Assembly: GCA_037442025.1 (NCBI GenBank)
Contig: JBBIRB010000045.1
Coordinates: forward strand, 1-21,769
DNA length: 21,769 bases
Origin: UBA2287 sp037442025
Lineage (GTDB): Bacteria > Bacteroidota > Bacteroidia > Bacteroidales > Tenuifilaceae
Direction of reading: 5' to 3'
In this document: positions 7,526 through 15,445 of the stretch, piece by piece
Position numbering within the stretch: the first letter of the stretch is position 1
Layout: the number at the start of each line of letters is the position of its first letter
Position numbers and translations under genes: made by a program
The notes under the pieces: model-generated
What the model was told of the DNA's origin: nothing
Database searches by the model: none
What the model saw: the letters and a program-made list of their open reading frames with translations, nothing else

Positions 7526-8707
7526 TTAGGGTAAAATCCAAGTTTGTGGATTTTGCAAACTATTTTCCTTCCAGATTTGAAAATTCAAAATTGCTTTTCC
7601 ATTACTATCAGTATAAATCTCTCCTATTTCCTGTTGCGGTTTTACGTTATCACCTACTTTTACAAATACCTTTTGAAGATTAGTGTATACGGTTAGATAC
7701 TCTCCATGACGAATTAATATCGCAGTATTGGCTCCGGGAATAGAAACAATTTTTTTAACTTCACCTTCAAAAACAGAAAATATTCTTGCATTTGGTTCTG
7801 TACTAATATCGACGCCATTATTCTTTACCTTTAAGCCCTTAATTATGGGGTGATTGTGTTCTCCGAACTCACTAACAATCATCCCAATCTTAGTAGGCCA
7901 AGGTAAATTACCTTTGTTTCCTGCAAACCCATCGGATAACTTTAAATATCGCGCATCCCGTATGTCCTGTTTCTTTTCCTTTGCTCTTCTGGCTTCTTCA
8001 GCAATTAAATCGGCAATAGCTTTGTTAATAGCTTCGAAAGATTTTCGTCTGTCTTCTATTTCATTTTTTAACTGCTTCTCTTTCTTTCTCAACTCCTGAA
8101 CGACGTTATTAAAATTTAATTGATCTGAATTAAGTTTGGTTATCTCTTTTCTTCTTTCCTCTTTTGTTTTTTCAAGTTTAGTTTTAATTATCTCTATGTT
8201 TTCTATTTCGGTTAAAATCAATTTTTGGGTTCGAACAATTTCATGTGCCTGTTTTTCCCTAAACTTTAAAAATTGCTGGTAAAATTTAATTCTTCTATAT
8301 GCCTCGTTAAAATCATTAGATGCTAGTATAAACATTAAAATATTGTAATTGCTCTTTTCTCTCCAAGCAAATTGAATTAATTTTGAATATTCCTTTTTTA
8401 AATTATGCAAATCCTTATTAAGGCCTTGTAAATAAAATGAGTTCTTTTCTTTTTCATTTTCTAATGCTTCAATCTGATGGTTAATCTCGGTTACTAGCTT
8501 ACTTCTTAATTCTATTTGCCTTTTTAAAATTGCTAAATTATTGATGGTTTGATTTCGTTGCTTTTCAGTATCTCCTAATAAGCGTGTTGCAATTTTAATT
8601 TCCTCCTCAGTTTTTTTTCTTTGCGTTTCTAATTCTTTTATAGACTGTGGTTTTGCAGTTAATGCTGCAAAAGTTATAAGTACAAATATGTAAAAAAACT
8701 TAACCAT
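7526..8707 (-). CDS. EnvC-like murein hydrolase activator (degenerate M23/LytM domain)
   Basis: The protein has 393 residues. A signal peptide (hydrophobic residues 2-18) is followed by a long coiled coil at about 22-255, rich in Lys, Glu and Gln, and a C-terminal LytM/peptidase M23 fold (about 275-393). Active M23 enzymes carry HxGxD, a His in the T-x-Y-x-H-L segment and a HxH-type LHFE strand. Here these read NNGVDIS, TVYTNLQ and LNFQIW: all three histidine positions are Asn. The domain should therefore not bind zinc or cut peptidoglycan. The same loss defines the EnvC/NlpD group, which activates amidases for septal splitting, so an activator role in the periplasm is likely. It overlaps the upstream lipoprotein gene by one base and closes the flippase operon. 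Confidence 0.92.
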   Translation of the reverse strand: MVKFFYIFVLITFAALTAKPQSIKELETQRKKTEEEIKIATRLLGDTEKQRNQTINNLAILKRQIELRSKLVTEINHQIEALENEKEKNSFYLQGLNKDLHNLKKEYSKLIQFAWREKSNYNILMFILASNDFNEAYRRIKFYQQFLKFREKQAHEIVRTQKLILTEIENIEIIKTKLEKTKEERRKEITKLNSDQLNFNNVVQELRKKEKQLKNEIEDRRKSFEAINKAIADLIAEEARRAKEKKQDIRDARYLKLSDGFAGNKGNLPWPTKIGMIVSEFGEHNHPIIKGLKVKNNGVDISTEPNARIFSVFEGEVKKIVSIPGANTAILIRHGEYLTVYTNLQKVFVKVGDNVKPQQEIGEIYTDSNGKAILNFQIWKENSLQNPQTWILP

Positions 8708-9108
8708 TAATTTAAGGGTATGTTAATGCTTGCTTTTTTTAGTGAATACTCAACCTCATACTCTAGGTCCTTAACAGCAAAACGAATACAAACAATTTTA
8801 GGCAATTTAAAATCGTTTGATTCAGTTATTGTATAAATGGATTTAAGAATAAGCGTTCCATTTGAAAAAATTTCTCTTCTTACTATCTTATTATAAGGTA
8901 ATAAGAATTGCAATTGTTCAAAATTACTTTTGAATAAGAAACTAGTATTTTTTATAGAAATATTTTTAAACTCTGGTAAAGATGATACTTCTGCAGCAAG
9001 GTCTTCCTCGGTTACAGATTCTATTTGCATTTTTGTTTTAAGTTGCTTATTTGTACAATTAATTAAAAAAATTGGAAATATTGCTAAAAGGAAATGTCTA
9101 CTCAACAT
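8707..9108 (-). CDS. Small lipoprotein at the DUF4292 position, apparently shortened
   Basis: The 133-residue product starts with a hydrophobic segment ending in a lipobox-like FLINC (Cys18), so an outer-membrane or periplasmic lipoprotein is likely. The Asn before the Cys is non-canonical. In related Bacteroidota, the gene between the TPR protein and EnvC usually encodes a DUF4292 lipoprotein of about 250 residues. Here the N-terminus and a C-terminal portion with the alternating pattern VRREIFSNGTLILKSIYTI and LEYEVEYSLKKASI remain plausible, while the middle seems absent. The frame is open throughout. It overlaps the TPR gene by 11 bp and EnvC by 1 bp, so it is translated with them. Family assignment is by position and pattern only; function unknown. 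Confidence 0.7.
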   Translation of the reverse strand: MLSRHFLLAIFPIFLINCTNKQLKTKMQIESVTEEDLAAEVSSLPEFKNISIKNTSFLFKSNFEQLQFLLPYNKIVRREIFSNGTLILKSIYTITESNDFKLPKIVCIRFAVKDLEYEVEYSLKKASINIPLN

Positions 9109-10789
9109 AGGTCATAGAATTTACTTTCTTAAGTAGAATCTCTGAATTGCCTCCAGCCTCTTTTGCTTTTAGCCAGTAAATATAAGCACTCTCTTTGTTT
9201 CCAGTCTTATAAAGTGCATCGCCATAATGCTCTAAAATAACAGGGGAAGTATTTCCGCCATTTATTATTGCTAATCTCAAAAAATCTCGTGCCTCTGTAT
9301 ACTTTCCCATTTTAAATAAAATCCATCCCTTTGTGTCCAAATAGGTGCTGTTATTTGGGTTATCATTTACAACAATATTAATCATTCTTAGGGCTTTGGT
9401 TAATTGTTCCTTTTCTAATGAAAGGTAATAACTATAATTATTTAAAGAATGATAGTTAAGTGGGTTGTGTTGAATGGCATCTTCATACGATGAAAAGGCT
9501 TTCTTTTTATTTCCTTCGCTGTAGTAATAATCTGCAAGAGTTCCTAGTAAATCAGATTTTTCTTTTGAATCTGAAATAAAACTCAGACCGATTTCTAGCG
9601 TACTAATAGACTTTTTTCTACTAAATATTTTTTCTTCAGAAAATGCCTTGTACAAATAAAAATTACCCTTACTTGGAAAAATTGCCAAGGCTTTAGTTGC
9701 TGACGAAATAACTTCTGTATGTTTTTCTAACGAAAATTCAATTTGGATTTTACTTAAATAAAATTCTAAATTTAAACTGTCTATTGCTAAAATTCTGTTA
9801 TTAATAATCAATGCCTCTTTTAAGTTGTTATGTTGTATATTTCTTTGAAATAGAAGTTTATTAAAATTTAAATTATACACATTCTTTGTACTTAAATCAT
9901 GTAATAACGAATCTAAAAATAATCGATTTCTTTTTGTGAAATTTTCTCTTTGTAATATATCGAAAATTGCATAGAGCTTAATTTCTTCTTCGATATAGTT
10001 ATTATTGACATATTCATTTAACAGAGAGCGGGCTAACTTATCGTCCTTGTCAATACTATTTATAATTAAGCCGTATAGTGCACGTGGCTCGTTGTGATTT
10101 ATAAAAATTGCTTTCTGATATTTTTCGAAAGAAAGGGAGTCCTCTCCCCTCATTGTATGTATTACTCCTAACTTAATTAACGGATTTATATTATCCGGAA
10201 ATTGTTTTTCTAACTGATTAAGTAGGAATATAGCACTATCTAAATTATTTGTTTGCAAATACAATTCTACAAGAAATGATTTAATTTCTGGATTATTCGA
10301 ATCTTTTAACTCCTGTTTTAATAGCTCTGAGGCTTCTAATATTTTATTGCCCTTAATTAAAAAATATGCTTTCTGATAAATAATATAAGGGGTTTTTCCT
10401 TTTGTAATAAGGCTATTTAAAATAGCAATAGCCTTTTCGCCATTGTTGGTTTTATCATAAATATTCAGCAACAACTTTTTGTAAATATCGTTTTGCGTTG
10501 AATCCAATTTAATCGCTTGCTCTAGTAAAAAAGTGGCTTCTTCGTACTTTTCTTCATTAAGTTTTAATAATGCTAATTCGTAATAGAGCGCTGGATTTGT
10601 TTGGTCGTTTTTTAAGGCATTATAAATAAAACTACTTGCTAACGAATAATTACCAATATTTCGTTGTATAACAGCATTATAATGTTGAAAATAGGAAGGG
10701 TTTACGCTCTTGTATATAGTATTTTTCTTACTAACACAAGCTTGTAAGGAAAATGCTATAATTAATGTGAATATAATTAACCTTGTCAT
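9098..10789 (-). CDS. Tetratricopeptide-repeat lipoprotein
   Basis: The 563-residue protein begins with a lipoprotein signal peptide (MTRLIIFTLIIAFSLQAC, Cys18). The rest is almost entirely helical TPR-type repeats; recognisable units include SSFIYNALKNDQTNPALYYE, ATFLLEQAIKLDSTQNDIY, AFSSYEDAIQHNPLNYHS and EARDFLRLAIINGGNTSP. Such repeats are protein-protein scaffolds. A TPR lipoprotein between dut and the DUF4292-position gene is a recurrent Bacteroidota arrangement, which suggests a shared envelope-assembly role for the products, but no specific function is known to me. It begins 5 bp after dut and overlaps the next gene by 11 bp. Base composition is very AT-rich. Confidence 0.9.
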   Translation of the reverse strand: MTRLIIFTLIIAFSLQACVSKKNTIYKSVNPSYFQHYNAVIQRNIGNYSLASSFIYNALKNDQTNPALYYELALLKLNEEKYEEATFLLEQAIKLDSTQNDIYKKLLLNIYDKTNNGEKAIAILNSLITKGKTPYIIYQKAYFLIKGNKILEASELLKQELKDSNNPEIKSFLVELYLQTNNLDSAIFLLNQLEKQFPDNINPLIKLGVIHTMRGEDSLSFEKYQKAIFINHNEPRALYGLIINSIDKDDKLARSLLNEYVNNNYIEEEIKLYAIFDILQRENFTKRNRLFLDSLLHDLSTKNVYNLNFNKLLFQRNIQHNNLKEALIINNRILAIDSLNLEFYLSKIQIEFSLEKHTEVISSATKALAIFPSKGNFYLYKAFSEEKIFSRKKSISTLEIGLSFISDSKEKSDLLGTLADYYYSEGNKKKAFSSYEDAIQHNPLNYHSLNNYSYYLSLEKEQLTKALRMINIVVNDNPNNSTYLDTKGWILFKMGKYTEARDFLRLAIINGGNTSPVILEHYGDALYKTGNKESAYIYWLKAKEAGGNSEILLKKVNSMTYVE

Positions 10790-10794
10790 TATTC

Positions 10795-11229
10795 TTATTT
10801 TATACCCGTGTGTCCAAAACCCCCTTGCCCCCTTTCGGTAGAGGTAAGGTTTTCGGTTAGCTGAAGGTTAACATGCTCGTGTTTAGCAATTACCATTTGA
10901 CAAATTCTTTCGCCATCTTCTATTGTTACATCCTCGTTGCTTAAGTTTATCAGTATAACTCCAATTTCGCCTCTATAATCAGAATCGATTGTGCCCGGTG
11001 TATTTAGAACTGTTATTCCTTTTTTTAAAGCAAGACCACTCCTTGGACGAATTTGTGCCTCGTGACCTACAGGTAGTTCTATGTATAAACCTGTTGGAAC
11101 CAAGCATCGCTCGAGAGGTTTTAAAATTATTGGGTTCTTTATGAAGGCTCTTAAATCCAATCCTGCACTATTGGCAGTGGCATATTCAGGAACCGGATGA
11201 TGCGATTTATTAACTATATTAACATTCAT
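10795..11229 (-). CDS. dut: dUTP diphosphatase (trimeric dUTPase)
   Basis: dUTPase hydrolyses dUTP to dUMP and pyrophosphate, keeping uracil out of DNA and supplying dTMP synthesis. At 144 residues it is the normal homotrimer length. All five family motifs are visible: NSAGLDLRA (1), RPRSGLALKKG (2), LNTPGTIDSDYRGEIGV (3, with the catalytic Asp), GERICQMVI (4) and the C-terminal RGQGGFGHTG lid (5). The ATG overlaps the flippase stop by 4 bp (ATGA type), and the gene ends 5 bp before the TPR lipoprotein, so it is a passenger in the envelope operon. Confidence 0.97.
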   Translation of the reverse strand: MNVNIVNKSHHPVPEYATANSAGLDLRAFIKNPIILKPLERCLVPTGLYIELPVGHEAQIRPRSGLALKKGITVLNTPGTIDSDYRGEIGVILINLSNEDVTIEDGERICQMVIAKHEHVNLQLTENLTSTERGQGGFGHTGIK

Positions 11230-12692
11230 CTAGTTGCAAAATTTAACTGGTTATCACCAAATTTTCTTTCGTAAAAATAGAAGAATAATATGTAAATAAA
11301 AATTAAGAAAAAACGGTATAATAATGAAAGAGCATAATTTGTAAAGGTTAAATAGTTACCAGCAGCAAAAATTAACAAAGCAACGCAAAGTGTCACTACC
11401 ATGCCCTTAATATCGTAAGGTATAAAAAAGAATTTCTGTCCTATAACTATACATAAAACACACATAACAATATAGCATAAAAGTCGGGCCCATGCAGCGC
11501 CGAAAAATCCTATATTTGGAGTTAATAGTACATTAACTAAAATGGTAACAATAGCACCAACAAATGTAAACAGTATTCCATACAGAGTTTTATTAGCTAA
11601 CTTATACCAAATGCTTAAATTAAAAAACAATCCATAGAAAACATTCGCCATTAAAAGTATAGGAACAACTTCCAATCCGCTCCTAAAATCTGCTCCCACT
11701 AAATGCTTAAAAATATCGGTGAATAGACCAACACCCAGAAATATTAGGAGTGAGAAGGCTAAGAAATATTTTGTTGTTATGCTGTATACAGTTCGGGGCG
11801 AACTTTCGTTGGCCGACTTAAAAAAGAATGGTTCGGCTGCATATCGATACATTTGAATGAAAAGAACCATTAAAACCGCTAATTTAACATTCGAACCATA
11901 AATACCCAGTTGATACAGAGGATTGCTCTCTTCTGGTACCAAATACTTTATAAAAATTCTATCGAATGTTTCGTTTGTTGTTCCACCAATTCCGCTTATT
12001 AGAAGGGGGATAGAATAAACCAAAAGTGTTTTTAATGTTTTATAGGAATAGCTCCATTTTTCGTTTCTTGAAAGAAAAACTACAATTCCTGTGGAAAATA
12101 AACTAGCAAACAGGTTTGAAAGAAAAACATAAGTAATAATATTTTCAGAATTATAAATGAAATTTTTAAGATAAGGAACCGAAGGACATATTTTTAAAAA
12201 GAAAATATTAAAAAAAACATTTATTAATACGCTAATTATTTTTATCGAAGAAAAATGTAGGGGTCTATTTAACTGACGGAGTCGAGCAAAAGGTATTGCA
12301 GCAATACAATCGAGAGCAATAATGCTGGCAGCAATAATTATGTATTCGGGGTTGCCAGGATAACCTAGAAGGTTAACAATTGAGTTGCTAAAAAAAAGTA
12401 CAATTAGTAAAAAAGAAATATTTACAGTGAGCAGTGTAATAAAAGAGGTTGCAAAAATAGATTCTTTCGTTTTATCATTCGAAGCAAAGCGGAAATATCC
12501 CGTTTCAAAACCGAAGGTTAATAATACTAAAAGAAAACCTAGATAAGCATAAACTTCTGTAACAATTCCATACTGCTCAGGCAAAAAAACTCGCGAATGA
12601 ATTACTATAAGGAAATAATTCAATAGCCTGGGTACAACGCTACTCAGCCCATATATAGCACTCTGGCCTGCTAATTTCTTTAAAAAACTCAT
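11226..12692 (-). CDS. Wzx-like polysaccharide/lipid-linked oligosaccharide flippase
   Basis: This 488-residue integral membrane protein has about 12-14 hydrophobic helices spread over the full length and belongs to the MVF/Wzx-type polysaccharide exporter superfamily. The N-terminus MSFLKKLAGQSAIYGLSSVV and the following LPEQYGIVTEVYAYLGFL resemble other Bacteroidota lipopolysaccharide biosynthesis flippases. Members move undecaprenyl-linked sugars across the inner membrane. No glycosyltransferase or polymerase genes adjoin it, so it is not part of an O-antigen cluster; the substrate could be lipid II-like or a conserved envelope glycan (inference). It is the first gene of a five-gene operon and has a good -7 promoter element 18-25 bp upstream. 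Confidence 0.88.
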   Translation of the reverse strand: MSFLKKLAGQSAIYGLSSVVPRLLNYFLIVIHSRVFLPEQYGIVTEVYAYLGFLLVLLTFGFETGYFRFASNDKTKESIFATSFITLLTVNISFLLIVLFFSNSIVNLLGYPGNPEYIIIAASIIALDCIAAIPFARLRQLNRPLHFSSIKIISVLINVFFNIFFLKICPSVPYLKNFIYNSENIITYVFLSNLFASLFSTGIVVFLSRNEKWSYSYKTLKTLLVYSIPLLISGIGGTTNETFDRIFIKYLVPEESNPLYQLGIYGSNVKLAVLMVLFIQMYRYAAEPFFFKSANESSPRTVYSITTKYFLAFSLLIFLGVGLFTDIFKHLVGADFRSGLEVVPILLMANVFYGLFFNLSIWYKLANKTLYGILFTFVGAIVTILVNVLLTPNIGFFGAAWARLLCYIVMCVLCIVIGQKFFFIPYDIKGMVVTLCVALLIFAAGNYLTFTNYALSLLYRFFLIFIYILFFYFYERKFGDNQLNFATR

Positions 12693-12709
12693 GTTGAATA
12701 CTTAACTCA

Positions 12710-12739
12710 CAAAAGTAGCAATTCTTATTTCAGGCGAAA
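12710..12739 (-). promoter_or_regulatory. Bacteroidota-type promoter for the flippase-dut operon
   Basis: Read on the minus strand, TACTTTTG (12717-12710) fits the -7 consensus TAnnTTTG exactly and is followed by T. A TTTC at 12739-12736 serves as a weak -33 element 18 bp upstream. The predicted start of transcription near 12703 gives a leader of about 11 nt before the flippase ATG at 12692. Confidence 0.55.
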
Positions 12740-12786
12740 GAAATCTATAAATCAAATTATTCATCTCTGAACAATCGGGCCATTTA

Positions 12787-12818
12787 ATTGATTTATTGTA
12801 TTCAATACATTACTTTTA
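12787..12818 (+). promoter_or_regulatory. Bacteroidota-type promoter for the cyclophilin-pheS operon
   Basis: ATTG at 12787-12790 and TACTTTTA at 12811-12818 are separated by 20 bp, matching the TTTG-N19/20-TAnnTTTG layout with one mismatch in each box. Transcription would begin just before the ATG at 12833. This also argues against the TTG at 12788 being a translation start. It lies back to back with the flippase promoter. Confidence 0.5.
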
Positions 12819-12832
12819 CACTCAAAAAAATT

Positions 12833-13666
12833 ATGAGAACTTATTTATTAGTTTCATTATCAGTTGCTTTGTTGTTCTCTTGCGGAAGAAATACTAAGAA
12901 CAATGCACCTGAAGCAACCAATAATCCCGAAGCAGTTGTTGTTATAGAAACATCTATCGGTACAATTAAGGTTAAACTTTATAACGAAACACCATACCAT
13001 AGGGATAATTTCATTAAGTTAACAGAAGAAGGCTTCTACGATGGAATAATTTTTCATAGGGTTATAAACAATTTTATGATACAAGCTGGGGATCCAAAAA
13101 CTAAACAGGCTGAAAAAGATGCAGTTTATGGCGAAGGGGATACCGGATATACAATACCTGCTGAGTTTGCTTCTAAACTTTTTCATAAAAAGGGCGCCTT
13201 AGCGGCAGCACGAATGGGCGACGATGTGAACCCTAAGAAGGAATCGTCGGGTTCTCAGTTTTATATAGTCCAAGGTAAAATCTTTAGCCCCGAACAATTA
13301 ACTCTACTTATTAATAATAAGAATGAAAGGTTAAAAACTAAGATATTTAACCAACTTATTACAGAAAAAGCTAGTAAACTTATGTCGGAAGGTAATCAGG
13401 TAGATTACAAAAAACTTTCGGAAAATCTTTCGGACACCTTACAGTATATTCTTTCCAAAACAACAATGTACAGTCTTACTCCTGAGCAAGTTCAATTATA
13501 TACTACTATAGGGGGCACACCTCATCTCGATGGAGATTATACCGTTTTTGGTGAGGTAATTGAAGGTATTGATGCTGTTGACAAAATTGCAGCAGTGAAT
13601 ACCGATCAATCGGACAGGCCGACAACTAACATAGTTATTTCTAAAATGTACTTAGAAAAAAAATAG
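12833..13666 (+). CDS. Cyclophilin-type peptidyl-prolyl isomerase lipoprotein
   Basis: The enzyme catalyses cis-trans isomerisation of peptidyl-proline bonds, here in the periplasm or at the outer membrane. From the ATG at 12833 the product has 277 residues. It has a lipoprotein signal peptide ending in LFSC (Cys17) and a cyclophilin domain: VVIETSIGTIKVKLYNETP, then GIIFHRVINNFMIQAGDP with the catalytic Arg, Phe and Gln region, ALAAARMG and SSGSQFYIV. An insertion of roughly 75 residues (about 180-255) interrupts the domain before GTPHLDGDYTVFGEVIEG; I recall similar insertions in other Bacteroidota cyclophilins. The frame is open to a TTG at 12788, but that start would lie in the promoter. 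The stop is 4 bp before pheS. Confidence 0.94.
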   Translation: MRTYLLVSLSVALLFSCGRNTKNNAPEATNNPEAVVVIETSIGTIKVKLYNETPYHRDNFIKLTEEGFYDGIIFHRVINNFMIQAGDPKTKQAEKDAVYGEGDTGYTIPAEFASKLFHKKGALAAARMGDDVNPKKESSGSQFYIVQGKIFSPEQLTLLINNKNERLKTKIFNQLITEKASKLMSEGNQVDYKKLSENLSDTLQYILSKTTMYSLTPEQVQLYTTIGGTPHLDGDYTVFGEVIEGIDAVDKIAAVNTDQSDRPTTNIVISKMYLEKK

Positions 13667-13670
13667 TGTT

Positions 13671-14690
13671 ATGCTTTCACATATTGAGGAAATAAAGAAA
13701 GAAATTGAACAATTCAATGCATCTGCATTAAAAGAATTGGAAGATTTTCGTGTCCGAATGCTCGGTAAAAAGGGACTAATAACCGAACTATTCAATCAGT
13801 TTCGCGATGTTCCCAATGAAAACAAGAAGGAGGTTGGTCAGAAACTAAACGATATAAAAAACTTGGTAACTGATAAAATTGCAAGTCTAAAAACGCAACT
13901 AGATTCATCTACTGAATCAAAAAGCGAAATAGACCTTTTTCTGCCAAAGTATCCCTATAATTTAGGTTCTCGGCATCCTATTTCAATTGTTAAAAATGAA
14001 ATTTTTCAAATATTCGCATCGCTTGGTTTTAAAGTAGCCGATGGACCTGAAATTGAAGACGATTGGCATGTGTTTGGTGCTTTAAATTTTCCCGATGAAC
14101 ACCCTGCTCGCGATATGCAGGATACTTTCTTTATTGAGAGTAAACCCGATATTTTACTGCGAACCCATACCTCATCCATTCAGGTGAGAACTATGGAAAC
14201 TCAAAAACCTCCTATTCGGGTTATTTGTCCCGGACGTGTTTTTCGTAACGAAGCTATTTCTGCAAGAGCTCATTGTATTTTTCATCAGGTTGAGGGTTTG
14301 TACATTGATGAAAACGTATCGTTTGCAGATATGAAGCAAACTTTACTTTTCTTTGTAAGGGAGATGTTTGGAAAGGATGCACAAATTCGTTTACGCCCTT
14401 CATTTTTCCCATTTACGGAACCATCTGCCGAAATGGATGTGAGTTGTAATCTTTGTGGTGGAAAGGGCTGTAACGTATGCAAGTACACAGGTTGGCTCGA
14501 AATTATGGGATGTGGCATGGTCGATCCTAGTGTGCTAGAATTATGCGGAATTGATAAGGAAAAGTATACAGGTTATGCTTTTGGAATGGGTATTGAGCGA
14601 ATAGCTATGCTAAAATATCAAGTACGCGACCTTCGCCTTTACTTTGAAAACGATGTTCGTTTTCTATCTTTGTTCTCATCGGCTCTTTAA
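13671..14690 (+). CDS. pheS: Phenylalanine--tRNA ligase alpha subunit
   Basis: PheS forms the alpha2beta2 enzyme that charges tRNA-Phe; the beta subunit (pheT) is not in the window. The 339-residue length is normal. The N-terminal helical coiled-coil arm (about 1-85) is followed by the class II catalytic core: HPISIVKNEIFQIFASLGF, ILLRTHTSSIQVRTM, motif 2 as FRNEAISARAHCIFHQVEG, and motif 3 as YAFGMGIERIAMLKY. A Cys-rich loop CNLCGGKGCNVCKYTGW before WLEIMGCGMV looks like a zinc-knuckle insertion found in a subset of bacterial PheS proteins. It is separated by only 4 bp from the cyclophilin gene, so the two are probably co-transcribed. Confidence 0.97.
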   Translation: MLSHIEEIKKEIEQFNASALKELEDFRVRMLGKKGLITELFNQFRDVPNENKKEVGQKLNDIKNLVTDKIASLKTQLDSSTESKSEIDLFLPKYPYNLGSRHPISIVKNEIFQIFASLGFKVADGPEIEDDWHVFGALNFPDEHPARDMQDTFFIESKPDILLRTHTSSIQVRTMETQKPPIRVICPGRVFRNEAISARAHCIFHQVEGLYIDENVSFADMKQTLLFFVREMFGKDAQIRLRPSFFPFTEPSAEMDVSCNLCGGKGCNVCKYTGWLEIMGCGMVDPSVLELCGIDKEKYTGYAFGMGIERIAMLKYQVRDLRLYFENDVRFLSLFSSAL

Positions 14691-14746
14691 TCAAATAATT
14701 TAAACAATTTGTTCTTTTAGAGGTTTCTTAATAACTACTAACAAAA

Positions 14747-15445
14747 ATGGGAGAACTTCACACTTGCAAGGGTTGCTCTTCGCTAACCACCTCAGTGTTT
14801 AAGAACCTTTCACAAACAGAACTCTCTTTTCTGAATTCTGAAAAAATTTGTAATAGTCATAAAAAGGGAGAAATTTTATACCGTGAAGGCAATAGAATTT
14901 CGGGGGTTTATTGTATTGACGATGGTATTGTTAAAATATATAAAACAGGCTCTGATGGTAAGGAGCAAATAGTAGCCTTTGCCAAAAAGGGCGACATAAC
15001 GGGTTACCGTTCGGTTTTAAGTAACGAACCTGCCTGTACAACTGCAGAAATACTAGAAGAATCGAGTATTTGTTTTATTCCTGCCTCTGTTATTTTCCAA
15101 TTGGTTCGGTCTAATGGCGATTTTTCGCTTTCGCTTCTTCAGTTAACCTGCAGAGAACTGAATCAGGCCAATAGTTTTATTAAGGATATTGCACAAAAAA
15201 CGGTTCGCGAACGATTAGCAGAAGCTCTTTTAATGCTTCACCAAAATTTTGGTGTTTCAAACGATGGCTACCTTAATATCATTTTAACCCGAGAAGAATT
15301 GGCTAACATTGTTGGTACAGCAACCGAATCGGTTATTCGTTTACTTTCCGATTTAAAATCGGAGAATCTTATAACACTGAATGGTAAACGTATAAAATTG
15401 GAAAACATAAAAAAACTCGAAAAACTGTCGAAATCTTTCTATTAA
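14747..15445 (+). CDS. Crp/Fnr-family transcriptional regulator
   Basis: The 232-residue protein has a cyclic-nucleotide-binding-type beta-barrel (about 20-125, with GEILYREGNRISGVYCIDDG), a long dimer helix (about 130-165), and a C-terminal winged helix-turn-helix (LTREELANIVGTATESVIRLLSDL). Cys7 and Cys10 form a CxxC near the N-terminus, and Cys35, Cys56, Cys97 and Cys109 are also present. The CxxC near the start recalls FNR-type iron-sulfur sensing, but the spacing is not that of E. coli FNR, so oxygen or redox sensing is only a suggestion. It follows pheS by 56 bp without an obvious own promoter. Its stop codon overlaps that of ruvB on the other strand. Targets unknown. Confidence 0.93.
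   Translation: MGELHTCKGCSSLTTSVFKNLSQTELSFLNSEKICNSHKKGEILYREGNRISGVYCIDDGIVKIYKTGSDGKEQIVAFAKKGDITGYRSVLSNEPACTTAEILEESSICFIPASVIFQLVRSNGDFSLSLLQLTCRELNQANSFIKDIAQKTVRERLAEALLMLHQNFGVSNDGYLNIILTREELANIVGTATESVIRLLSDLKSENLITLNGKRIKLENIKKLEKLSKSFY

Noticed and set aside
10080..10090. CACGTG core inside the TPR gene as a third parS
   Set aside because: Only the central six bases match; the flanking arms do not form the parS palindrome.
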